In this document: positions 9,477 through 18,839 of the stretch, piece by piece
Layout of the letters: every line of letters begins with the position of its first letter
Position numbering within the stretch: the stretch's first letter is position 1
NCBI GenBank assembly: GCA_004009845.1
Contig: RMBW01000127.1
Location: forward strand, 1 to 64,000
Length of the DNA stretch: 64,000 bases
Reading direction: 5' to 3'
Origin: Davidsoniella eucalypti
Taxonomy: Eukaryota; Ascomycota; Sordariomycetes; Microascales; Ceratocystidaceae
The notes under the pieces: model-generated
What the model saw: the letters and a program-made list of their open reading frames with translations, nothing else
Database searches by the model: none
Told to the model about the DNA's origin: nothing
Program-made: the position numbers and the translations under genes

Positions 9477-9654
9477 TGACACGAACTAGGTGAGGCAGTG
9501 GCAAGCAATCTAGTAGAAAGGACTTCGATTGATACCGATGAAGGAGAAAGGCTAATATCTGTTGGAATACGGCGGGAATAGGTCCCTATTTATAGCCGTT
9601 TATCTGACTAGGTAAATACCTAGACAAATACCAACTGGGCCTTAGCCCGTGACA
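9477..9654 (-). mobile_element. LTR B, right copy (178 bp)
   Basis: Reverse complement of the left copy with no difference that I can see. In element sense its 5' flank is TCGGC, which equals the 3' flank of the left copy; its other flank is GAAAT in sense. So the duplicated TCGGC now sits at two different LTRs, the signature of recombination between inverted LTRs. Confidence 0.85.
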
Positions 9655-10517
9655 GCCGAGATTTGCCGAAGGGTGTCGTGGATAAGGGGAAGCGGGTAGG
9701 AATCCTTCTTGGAGATAGCGTTAACTGCGCGGTAGTCCACACAGAAGCGAATTCCACCTCCAGGTTTCTTTACAAATAGGACCGGAGAGCCCACTTCAGA
9801 TTTCGTGTCCTTTATCCATTTCGTACCCAGTAGTTCAGTCAACGTTTTCTGCATCACTAACAGTTCAGCCCTAGACAACGGATAGAGGGATTGCACAGGT
9901 AATGTTTTCCCTTCCAACAGCTCGATCTTCAAGTCTACTCCAGGCCGGTGTGGCGGGAGGTCCTTGGATGCCTTCGCTTCAAATGCTGAGGCCACGGGTC
10001 TTAACCAATCAGGTAGGGGCGGTCGTTCCTGTTCCTTCTGCTCCAACGCCCTGTTGACATCTTCTAACGTGATGCGGAATACAGCGGCGTCGTCGTTGTC
10101 ACAGAGTTTATGGAACTCTTCAGGCGTTAGTTCTTCGGCCGTGGTGACTTCGATTTGTCCAGAGCGCGGGTGCAGATGCACGTCGTGATTAATCAGCCAG
10201 CGTTGACCGAGTATTAAGTCTTCGGTTTGGCCGGGGACGACGTAGGCCCAAATGTCCTCGTGGTGGTCAGGTAGGTGTAGCGTAAACTGTGCTATCTGAG
10301 TGATGACAGGTGGATCGGACTGGGAGGAGGCGAGGGAGACCTTGCGTGGCTCGATGGGCTGGGTCTGGCTAGCGTAGGGTAGGAGGCGCGGAGGGACGAC
10401 GGCGAGGCAGAGGCAGCCACTATCGACGAGAGCTTTCGTTGGAAGTTCATTTAAAGACAAATCTAAATATAAACCCTTGGCTCCCATCTGTGTTCTAACT
10501 ATTTCCTCACCCACCAT
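9655..10517 (-). pseudogene. M2 pol: protease and RT N-terminus, interrupted
   Basis: An uninterrupted minus-strand frame begins near 10517 and contains protease TKALVDSGCLCLAVVPPRLL, then ILGQRWLINHDVHLHPRSGQ, a glutamate-rich linker, HRPGVDLKIELLEGKTLPVQ, and RT fingers FCVDYRAVNAISKKDSYPLPLI. It ends where the B LTR begins, at residues LRQIS. This is the best-preserved PR-RT copy of the M1/M2 family in the window, with no internal frameshift. Confidence 0.85.
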
Positions 10518-10555
10518 CGTATTCTCCTTGTCAGGGCGCGACTTGTCCTGACTAC

Positions 10556-11143
10556 CTAAAAATCCAGCTCTATGAGGTCGTACTCCGACCCGTTATCCGC
10601 TGCCTTTGAGTCAACCTTGGCCACCGTGGTGGTGGTGTTATCCGGGGGAGGCAGCACGCGATCCATGGCACGTTCGTCATACTTAGCAATTTCCTCACGC
10701 ATTACCGTGCGTATGGCGTTGATTGACAGCTGGTTGTTAGAGGGTCCTGGCTGGGAGGAACGCTGGGGGCAGCGGCGTGCGATGTGGTCCTTAAGGCCAC
10801 AGATGAAGCAAGCGTTTTCCCGCATCAGGCGGTGTCGTTCCGACTCGGAAAGTTTTGGTCTCTCCGAGCGGGCAGCAGGCTGGGGGCGGTTCTCCCGACG
10901 AGTCTGTTGGTCGGGCCGCTCTCTCCAGTTGCTCGACTTAGTATGCTCAGGTTTGGGGGCGGATTCGATAGCGCGGCGCTTACCAGTGGGGCGGTCGAAG
11001 TGTTTCAAGAGGTCGTCGATGATAGCATGATAGGAGTTGGACTTCCAAGCCCATCCGGTGCGTTCAATCAGATCGTCACGCATGGCAGAACGCAGGATGT
11101 CAATTAGCGTGGTGTCGTCGTGGATGCCGGCTTCCATGGCTAG
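10556..11143 (-). pseudogene. M2 gag C-terminal part, cut by LTR A2
   Basis: An open minus-strand frame from the A2 junction holds LAMEAGIHDDTTLIDILRS and the CX2CX4HX4C knuckle CFICGLKDHIARRCP, ending EYDLIELDF. The N-terminal half of gag should lie to the right but is missing: beyond LTR A2 the sequence is unrelated. The gag stop and the pol start are separated by about 40 bp, so pol was presumably expressed by frameshift or reinitiation. Confidence 0.8.
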
Positions 11144-11324
11144 TGTAAGAGACTAAGGCCTAGTAAGGTTAGCCAAGGCATTCCTTGTCAGTACTAGAAT
11201 CGGCTATAAGTAGGGACCTATTCCCGCCGATTATTAGTCTTAGTTTCTCTTTCTCCTTCATCGGTCTCAATCGAACTACTCTTTTACGACCAGTTTTCAT
11301 TGCAACTCCTCGTATATCGTCTCA
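11144..11324 (+). mobile_element. LTR A2 (181 bp), solo or recombinant
   Basis: Nearly identical to the P 3' LTR (two visible differences). It has neither a polypurine tract on its left (M2 gag instead) nor the TTGAGACCGAT primer site on its right. Flanks GCTAG and ATAGG are not a 5-bp duplication, so it is not a simple solo LTR. Confidence 0.85.
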
Positions 11325-11700
11325 ATAGGTGATTTGTCACTCATTATTCTTCTTGGTATCTGGTTATTTTTCATTATTTTTCTGGTCCCTCCAATTTGTA
11401 TCAATAGTTTTTCTTTATTTTTATTTCTTTTTCTCAGCCTCATGGAGGGGGGCTCATATATCTTAGGGTAGTTAGAACATTGAGGGGGGGGGTAGTTGAA
11501 AGGATCTAGGGCCCAATCTTGTTGGCTGTGGTATCTACCACAGCCGTTACCTTTGTCTATATAAGGAGGCCGTCTCCCCTCCTTACTCTTGTCTAGTTCT
11601 TTTCTTCCCTCTCTATCTTCTTTAACTTCTCCAAATACATTTATCATATCTACTACTGCAAGCCTCGTTCTCGTCGTAGATCGTCACAACCGGAATCAAA
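11325..11700 (+). other. LTR-like/promoter-like segment with perfect palindrome
   Basis: Contains a G-rich run (GAGGGGGGGGG near 11480), a perfect 10-bp inverted repeat GGCTGTGGTA / TACCACAGCC with a 2-nt centre at 11524-11545, and a TATATAAGG box shortly downstream (about 11558). TGTTGG at 11520 and GTCACA near 11688 could be the ends of a ~170-bp Copia-type LTR. No coding sequence is convincing here. Confidence 0.3.
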
Positions 11701-11751
11701 AGGTGAGGCTGTGTATCAAGTCTAAGCCTCCATGCAGAGTGTCTGCGAGTG

Positions 11752-11965
11752 TTATTTCATAACAATTAGTGCTTGGTTGTTAGGATAACTGCCATCTGGA
11801 GCAGCTGTTGGGGTGTTTGCAGTATGAACACCACCAAGAGAGTGGTCACAGGCAACCAAGCCAATCATTTCGGTGGCATTGAAGCCCATGCGGTCAAACT
11901 GGGTAGTGAAAGTTTGAATAGTGTTCTGGATCTGAGGCACGCCAGTAGGGCCTTGTATATGGAGT
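11752..11965 (-). pseudogene. Heme peroxidase fragment
   Basis: The minus-strand frame reads GPTGVPQIQNTIQTF, FDRMGFNATEMIGLVACDH, SLGGVHTAN, then a stop after NNQALIVMK. This matches the region around the proximal heme-ligand histidine of fungal secreted heme peroxidases (usual form LVACGHTLGGVH). Only about 65 codons remain, with neither start, distal histidine nor C-terminus. It lies back to back with the monooxygenase fragment starting near 12060, so it is a rearranged relic. Confidence 0.6.
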
Positions 11966-12059
11966 AACTGTAAGTGAAGTACACGGACTCAGAGTAGCAG
12001 CCCTGGCCGACAAACAGTAAAATCAAGAGAAAACTCTTAGATAAAAACAGACGGACGGT

Positions 12060-12960
12060 CTCTTTGAGCTCGAACTTGCTCCGCTCCATGGTCTCCAACT
12101 CAACTTTCTTTCCGTCCCTGGATTGGCCAAGGATCAGTTCGGCAGAGATCCCAAGAATATCAAGTTTGTTGCCTTGGCAACGCCGATTCTGGGCAAGACT
12201 GAGGAGGAAGCCAAGAAGAAGTATAGATTATAAGCAATACGCTAGCTCTGAGGGAGCTCTTGCGTTGTTTGATGGATGGACGGGAATTGATCTGAGCAAG
12301 TACAGTGACGAGGAGTAACTGCGACAGGCCGAGAGTAACGCGTTCAAGTCAAAGCTGCCGATGCAAGCAATATATCTAAAGTATCACTAACACCAAAGCC
12401 AGGTCATCTGTCGAGAGCTATGCGAGATTCTCCCTGCAGAACTCGAAGTGGACTAAGCGCACTATCACAGAGCATGTCAGCTTGAGTGGAAACAGACCAT
12501 TCATTGTGGGAACTCCAGAGCAAGTGGCTGATGCTCTCGAAGTTTGGATCGATGAGGCTGGCATTGAAGGCTTCAAAGGCTTTGATTTTGTAAGTCTTTG
12601 TTTTTATGTGATAACCTATAGTCTCGTGATAATTTAATTTGACTTCATAACCGAAACTCACTTGTGGGTGTCCATATCGGGCAATAACGCGATACATAGT
12701 AGAGTTCCTAATTGGTAAATTTCATTATGCTAACATCCTTTTTACTACGCTCACAGGCCTATGTTTTGCTCCCACAGTTTTTCCAAGACATTGCACAATT
12801 GCTCCTCCCAGAACTTCGTCGCAAGTTCCCAAAGGCACTTACCACGAGAACTTCTATGCGAAGAAGGGCCAAAGTCATTCTCGTAATGATCACGTGAGCA
12901 CAAAGTTCCAATGGAGGGCTGGAACTGCTGAGGAAAACAAGATTCTAGATGAGAGCAGAG
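12060..12960 (+). pseudogene. NtaA/SnaA/DszA-type flavin monooxygenase, C-terminal half
   Basis: Pieces in sequence and in changing frames: DPKNIKFVALATPILGKTEEEAKKKY, then YASSEGALALFDGWTGIDLSKYSDEE followed by a stop, then KWTKRTITEHV, IVGTPEQVADALEVWIDEAGIEGF, a probable intron, LLPQFFQDIAQLLLPELRRKF, and finally an ENFYAKKGQ- and FQWRAG-like tail. The order fits the C-terminal half of bacterial-luciferase-like FMNH2-dependent monooxygenases. Stops and frame changes show it is dead. The N-terminal half is found 3 kb downstream at 15391, i.e. in the wrong order. Confidence 0.7.
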
Positions 12961-13200
12961 ACATGCAATGGATATTTCACAATATAGAGATATTGACAAT
13001 TGGTACTGATTGATTGAAACAAAACAAAACAAAAAAAATATCAGAAAAGGAACCAAAGCAAATCCCAAAATTCCAAAACTCCATCCCAACATCATAAAAT
13101 CGACCCAATCCCGGTTAGATGCTCAGCCCAGTCTATGTCTCCAGTTCATGCCTGCCCACCTGTGTCTCACCAACCTCACCACCTCGTCCCAACTCAGCAC

Positions 13201-14313
13201 TCAAGCGACGAAAGCTCTTCGCCCGTCCAAGTCTATCTCGCCTTGTATGACAAAGTCAGACATTCGATGCAGCATCACTTTGATTTGCTCATCGATGCCC
13301 TCCATCTTGTCGCCAAACGCAGGCTCGACGAGGATCCGGACGTTCACAAGCTTTCCGTCGCTCTCGTAGGACGGGTTGTGCGCCACATCAACCGTGATGA
13401 CGCGATTCGTGAGGTTGCTTCGGAGCCACCAAGGTCCGTCACCAATTTCCTGCGCGGGATGATCCTCCGGGTAGGAATTTTTGCCGCGGAAAATGGGGGT
13501 TGCCTTGGAGATGACAACAGAGAAGTTACCAGCCGACAGGTCGGGCATCGCTGAAACCGGCAAGATATTGCCAGGCTTGAAGGTGCTCACATATCTCGCC
13601 GCTGGGGCGTGTTCAACCACGCGATCGTGGGAGGGCATGAACCCGCAGGCGTTGGGCAACCCAAAATCCTCGTATTGAGAGCAGACTGGTATGCAGTATA
13701 GTCCGCCCTCTTGACAGCTGCTGGGTTTGCTATCTTGGACGGGCTGATGGGATAGCCCGCCCTGAGGATCTTGGTAGCAGCACGTACTGTTTTGGGAGTA
13801 ATAGTAGTACCACTCCTGAGCTAGTGTGAAGGCTGCTAGCTCGGCCTCTCTGATGGCGCGGATCAATCCACCCTCAGGCATGACAGCCTCCAGCAGTGGG
13901 GTAGCTGGCGTGGAGTCGGAGTAGTCGGAAACTCCGCTGTCGGCATCTAGATCCGGCTCTTCAGACACTAGCTCAGATTGCCCTTCGCTCTGGGCAGTTT
14001 CATCCTCGATGTCACCAGACACCTCAGGAACTACAGTGACGCTGCGGGGGGGAAGGAAGACTGTAGAAGCGGCCCAGATGGCCTGATCCTGCTTTGCAAG
14101 ATCTAAGGCGTTCTGGGCCCAGCTGGTTTGGGCCTCGTCGTAATTGGCCTCATCGAGGTGGCCAAGTCCGGAAACTGCCAGAGACTCGTAGGCGTCAACA
14201 CCGAGGACGATGTTGACACTGGTGCGGATCTGAGCCTCGGTGTCGTTCATTGTGAAATTGTCTTCAATGATGTTAGATTCACAGATATAGAGCCAGAAGA
14301 ATGGGAGATACAT
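13201..14313 (-). CDS. Uncharacterised protein, up to 370 aa
   Basis: An uninterrupted ORF in an otherwise decayed region. The first ATG (14313) gives a hydrophobic lead MYLPFFWLYICESN; the second, at 14250 (MNDTEAQIRTSV), is a plausible alternative start giving 349 aa. The N-terminal third is acidic and low in complexity. The middle has a cysteine cluster (CCYQDP, GLYCIPVCSQ, NACGF). The C-terminal third is mixed polar, with WWLRSNLTNRVITVDVAHNP and LVNVRILVEPAFGD, and looks folded. A CTATAAAAAGG box lies about 280 bp upstream. I do not recognise a family. Intact length and promoter argue for a real gene. Confidence 0.55.
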   Translation of the reverse strand: MYLPFFWLYICESNIIEDNFTMNDTEAQIRTSVNIVLGVDAYESLAVSGLGHLDEANYDEAQTSWAQNALDLAKQDQAIWAASTVFLPPRSVTVVPEVSGDIEDETAQSEGQSELVSEEPDLDADSGVSDYSDSTPATPLLEAVMPEGGLIRAIREAELAAFTLAQEWYYYYSQNSTCCYQDPQGGLSHQPVQDSKPSSCQEGGLYCIPVCSQYEDFGLPNACGFMPSHDRVVEHAPAARYVSTFKPGNILPVSAMPDLSAGNFSVVISKATPIFRGKNSYPEDHPAQEIGDGPWWLRSNLTNRVITVDVAHNPSYESDGKLVNVRILVEPAFGDKMEGIDEQIKVMLHRMSDFVIQGEIDLDGRRAFVA

Positions 14314-14532
14314 ACTAGATCAAGCTTCAAAGTGAATTATAAAAAGATGGTGTTGTTGGGAGGTAGTGAGTTGACAAACTACAAGATGATTAATCTTGTG
14401 AGAGAAAATGGGAAGAAGAAGGTATAATTATAATCAATAAAGCTAGTTATATCAAGAATGGACTGTAAGAATGAATCGATGGTGATGAAAGATGGAAAGA
14501 AAAAAAAGAAAAAAAAAACTAGGACTGCGACG

Positions 14533-14543
14533 CCTTTTTATAG
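14533..14543 (-). promoter_or_regulatory. TATA-like box upstream of the 370-aa ORF
   Basis: CTATAAAAAGG on the minus strand, 220-290 bp before the candidate start codons, in an A-rich stretch. Confidence 0.35.
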
Positions 14544-15390
14544 ACTGCTGTGGCCAATTTTGAAAGGAAAGTCCTATAAATGATGTTCAATCGGCCTAGT
14601 AGCCAAATCAGGCCATTCTTAGAGATTACCTTCTCACAAAAAAAATACATGATAGCTAAAGTCCTAATTTTATTGAAGTCCTAAAAGTCTGTATAAGGTT
14701 AGACCTCTGGACATGGCGAGAGCGAGGCTCTGACACGGTTAGCACACACGACAACTATCACGATCGTACTTGTATTTCCAGGCAATTGGAGTTTATATCC
14801 ACAGCAAATGATGATGGTCAGAGATAGTAAAGTGATACTATAATCAGATTGATTTTACATGTTTCTGAGATCAGGGGCTATACTATGAGATGTCTACAAC
14901 ATCAACAATAGAAATATACACAAACCGTTTGTATATCACATGTACATATATCAGTTAACCGGTAATCTACTCAATGGTTGAAATGCAACGAGCCGCGCCA
15001 TCATTGCGTGCGATGGCATATTCAGATGATGTACTGCAGAAACATAGCTAGTATAAGGAAGTACGCCATGACCTTGATCGCTACTTCGTCAACTTGCTAT
15101 ATTATAGCTAATGTGACTGGACTGTATTAAATGACAATGTCGCCAGTCTACAATTCACCTAGGTGATGAAGAGTGCAGCACTGCATTGCTGGTTCTCTGT
15201 TCGTAGCATGAAGTGAGATAATTTGCATTGAAGACATATATGAATAGCCTATTTCCGCTGTTCATAAGTCTATCTTGTTTCTCTAAACAATACAAACCGA
15301 CCCTAAGCTAAAAGTCTTGGCATTATTGTACTACATCACGAATCTTGAACCATAGCCACAACTCTTTATCCACATACTATCCATTTTACT
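14544..15390. other. Intergenic, no gene seen
   Basis: AT-rich sequence with many stops in all frames. I see no RNA gene or repeat unit. The last ~100 bases may be the former promoter of the pseudogene that follows. Confidence 0.5.
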
Positions 15391-16032
15391 ATGGCTACTG
15401 AAGCTTCCAATACCACCTCGGCTTCTCAAAAGCCACTAGGCAAGAAGGTTCTTCTCAATGCCTTCGATATGTCGACTATTAGCCACTTATCACCCGGCCA
15501 ATGGAAGGTACGTGACGGTGTTCCTGATAAAAATTGGTTATTGCATACGCACTAAAATAGCGTCCCGAAGACCAGTCGGCTGATAAACACAAACTTGACT
15601 TTTGGATTAACCTAGCTAATATACTGGAGAAGGGTGGCATCAACGCCCTCTTCCTAGCCGATACTTATGGCGGCGACGATACGTACCAGGGAAGTATGGA
15701 TGTGTCCGTAACAGATCCTGCCATCATAAGAAGACCCCTTTCATTATTTTATGTTCATTGAGTTTGCTTATACCAACATTCGCCTTCTCTAGCCTATCTC
15801 GGCCATGGCCGCTGTGACGAAGAACCTCACCTTCGGCATTACAGCATCGACCTCCTTCGAGCCGCCGTTCCTCCTAGCCAAGCGTTTCGGCACTCTCGAC
15901 CACCTAACCAACGGCCGTATCGGCTGGAGCATCATAACTTCGTGGAAGAAATCCGCTTTCAAAGCTATCGGCCTTGACTCGCCCATTACCCACAACCGCT
16001 GCTATGCCCAAGCCGACAAGTATCTCCAATAG
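15391..16032 (+). pseudogene. NtaA/SnaA/DszA-type flavin monooxygenase, N-terminal half
   Basis: Exon 1 (15391-15507) starts with ATG and gives KKVLLNAFDMSTISHLSPGQWK. A 53-bp intron (15508-15560) follows. Exon 2 gives DKHKLDFWINLANILEKGG and NALFLADTYGGDDTYQGSMD, ending near DPAI. A second intron ends at CTCTAG before 15795, and exon 3 gives PISAMAAVTKNLTFGITAS, TLDHLTNGRIGWSIITSW and NRCYAQADKYLQ. These are the family's N-terminal TIM-barrel motifs. The second donor reads ATAAGA rather than GTAAGA, and a TAG at 16030 ends the frame where LYKLWEGSW is expected, so the gene is dead. Confidence 0.75.
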
Positions 16033-16919
16033 TTCTCATGATGAGAAGGGCAGAACAGGGGCAGATTGGGCAGATTGGGCAGTCTTTTATGATGGCATCA
16101 AACTCTGTGAAGGTCTAGGGTTATGTGGCTCTCTACGAGAAGTGGCCGACACAGGGGCTATTGCTGCAGACAATGCAGTCCAAGCGGCCATCAAGCATGC
16201 TCGAGTGGCTCCGCGGCACGGTCAAGGAGCCTTTTAACCCAGTCAAGAATGACTGGACATTGTCAACTTCCCAGAAGGCTGAGATGCTCCGCCAGCATCC
16301 GGAGTATGAGGAGGAATGATGAATGGGAGCTTGAGTAAGCCCTCGTTATGTTCTAATAGAGTGGTTTAATGTTTGTTGTACCTGTTCGGTCCCCTCTGTT
16401 TGTAGTGGCTTTATTTAGTTTGGTTTTTTTTTCGCTATATTGAATGAATGAACAGCCTTTTGAATATGATGCTATATAAGCTAAAGTTACACTTTCTTCC
16501 AATATCTCCTTTTTAAAAATCAATGGCCGATAAATGGGCTTCCATATATTGTATAAATCATCCCTCTATTCTCCCTATATGCATACAACTCGAGTAGCAC
16601 AGAGATCGAAGCTACTATTGAAATTCGCTCACAGGGCCGTACTACCGATATAAAACAGCACAACTCTTGTTCATTACACATCTTCTATTTGAAGGAATAA
16701 TCTATGAAAACACGTAACACACAAATGTAAATGCTCTATCGTGTCAATTCTCTACCTCTGGTATAGAGAGGGGATATCAAGGCCAAAGGTGAGTGAATGT
16801 AATTTTCCACATTCACAAAATGTCTCTACTCGGACGTAGATTGGGACATTTTCATTTTTTACGTCAACTTCTGTTAAGTTTTGGTTTTTGTTTTCTATCT
16901 AGTCACCAAACGCACCGGG
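16033..16919. other. Decayed sequence after the monooxygenase half
   Basis: A stretch at 16060-16320 stays open in two frames (pieces DWADWAVFYDG and EWLRGTVKEPFNPVKNDW). The first resembles the WEDDAV region expected next in the monooxygenase; the second I do not recognise. From 16340 to 16919 I see only AT-rich non-coding sequence. Confidence 0.35.
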
Positions 16920-16986
16920 TAGACAATATAGTGTTTCTGGTAAATGTTCAGTACGACGCTCTAACCAACTGTGCTAAGCGAGCTTG
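16920..16986 (-). other. tRNA-like fragment, possible SINE head
   Basis: The minus strand reads CGCTTAGCACAGTTGG then TTAGAGCGTCGTACTGAA, i.e. a tRNA D-arm with a good internal A box. The anticodon stem does not pair, there is no GTTCGA T-loop and no matching acceptor 3' strand. An A-rich run (GAAAACAAAAACCAAAAC) follows about 60 nt later. It is a decayed tRNA or a tRNA-derived SINE, not a working tRNA gene. Confidence 0.4.
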
Positions 16987-17339
16987 CTGTTAGATGATGT
17001 ATGAACCATGTTCCTAGCATGGCTGTAGAAAGACATATATATCTTGCGCACTCCTTCGTTAACCCACAAAACAACTTTATTATAAGTGACCATGTGGAGA
17101 TATTCGCTATTTTATTCTTCGGTTATTCGTATATTTATCCTTTCATCCGGGATTATCTACAATGAATACTTTTATCAAGGGGAAACACAGTGCTGAAAAG
17201 TATAAAAATGTATCTAACCCTAAAAAGTTGGAAGCCCTAGTATTTTGAATTTGAATTTGTATTTGAATTTGTTATTATTAACGAGCGCGGGGGGCTCCAC
17301 CCATCCATCACCTTAAGGAACATGCGCACGGTGTCTATC

Positions 17340-17930
17340 TACTTTATTTTTTATTTATTTATTTATCATTTTACGTGGTGGAACCCTGTATAACCCTAGT
17401 GGCTATAGAGGGAACCGTCACTATGGGGTGTGACTAGGGTCACTGTTACAGTGTAACAATCATAAAATAATGAACGGTGGGCGCTGTGCAGCGGAGTCCC
17501 CACCTAAAGGAGGCCGAAGAGGGCACAAGTCTTCAAGAAGTTGTGTCTTTCGGAGGAAGGTTGAGAGCCGAAGCGCACCCTGCGGAGTCCCAAGAACAAA
17601 GTCCGGAGTTCCGAGGCTGCGGTTGCGACCCGAGAAGGAGTATCTGTGCCGGGCTATAGGGCACCTTATGAAATGGATGGGGCTCTTTGGTAGCCCACAG
17701 GCACATAAGACATGTGCATCAGTGTGTTGGAACTTGTCGTGATAGGCCTTGAAGTCGCCATGTTGAGTTCGACACCGAAGTAAGAACCCGAGATGTCGTC
17801 TGTTAAGACGGAGCTCATCGGGATCCCTTTGAACCGAAACATCTTAAGATCGCTTTCGAAATGACACTTTATTTGGATCACGTGGATGTACCTCTAGTAG
17901 GCTACTTAGTCAAACCCTAGTGGACCCTAG
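17340..17930 (-). mobile_element. LINE 3' end, copy 1
   Basis: The minus strand is open through RRHLGFLLRCRTQHGDFK, YHDKFQHTDAHVLCACG, IHFIRCPIARHRYSFSGRN and EDLCPLRPPLGGDSAAQR: the cysteine/histidine C-terminal tail that follows RNase H in fungal Tad/I-type LINEs. The end carries GTTACACTGTAACAGTGACC and then an A-rich (ATAA)n-like tail at about 17345-17365, a typical non-LTR 3' end. It is 5'-truncated. The same segment occurs on the plus strand at 38.1-38.5 kb. Confidence 0.75.
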
Positions 17931-18119
17931 TCCGTTACGTCGACAGCTGATGATAATGATGATTTTATTTATAGTCTAGAGATTCATCTAAGAGCTCCTT
18001 TTCGACTCCGGGCACCAATTTAGTCTGGCATCCATCCCTTTTACAGTATCAACACGTCTCCTTTTAAAGCAAAAACAATAAGAAAAGAAAAACCAATATA
18101 AATACTAATAAAAACAATA

Positions 18120-18835
18120 AAAAAAAAGAAGAGAGATTTACATGATCCTCAACCCTCTGCAGTGCCTATTTTTATGCCTTTTTTGCCAGTGTTCTGCTAC
18201 CTTTCATGGTCATGAGTAGTTTTTTGGTGAATACTCTGCCCCAAGGTTTCAGCCTTTTGCGACAGGTCCAGATGTGGGTCCTGTCCTTGTCTTTGCCACA
18301 CCTGAGGCATTCCATTGTGTTCGCGTGGCCAAACCTCTCATGATATTCTTTAAAGTCACCATGACTAGAGAGCGGCCAGTACCTGTCCTTGACTGGTTCT
18401 TGTCTCCAGGTATGGCGACTTCACCTGAAGAGGGAACCCCATTTCTCGCCTCTCCATGTTGTCTCTGATGGCTGCCTGCTATAGAACCATTCTTTGAACT
18501 TTGCCTGTTATGTTCCCTGAACCACCTGTAAGCTCCTGCTATAGACATGGAGTGTTCCGGAGTGCATTTGGCCTTTTGCTAGTGCATCGGCTCTCTCATT
18601 GCCGCCGATTCCCTTGTGTCCGGGGGTCCAGATGCAGTAGACCTTTCTGCCTATCAGCCCATTTTTCAATGTCTGAATAAGCTTCTTGGCCTCGTCAATT
18701 GCCTCTTGTGAGGATCCCGCCTTGTTGTGTGATCCATTTATACGGGATACCGTGGCCCTGTTGTCGAGGCAGATCCAGATGTTTGTACACCTGTCCGTCA
18801 GTGTCGGGGTGAGGATTACATGGATAGCGAAAGGG
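18120..18835 (-). mobile_element. LINE RNase H and zinc-knuckle fragment (second family)
   Basis: The minus strand holds NIWICLDNRATVSRING, EAIDEAKKLIQTL, YCIWTPGHKGIGGNERADALAKG (RNase H core with the HxGxxGNE motif), then after frame changes GDFKEYHERFGHANTMECLRCGKDKDRTHIWTC, a CCHC-like knuckle. This is the C-terminal part of a LINE ORF2, different in sequence from copies at 17.4 and 38.2 kb. It is truncated upstream at about 18835 by the Gypsy leader/LTR fragment. Confidence 0.75.
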
Positions 18836-18839
18836 TAAA

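Noticed and set aside
16920..16992. Functional tRNA gene
   Set aside because: No T-loop, no pairing anticodon stem and no acceptor 3' strand.
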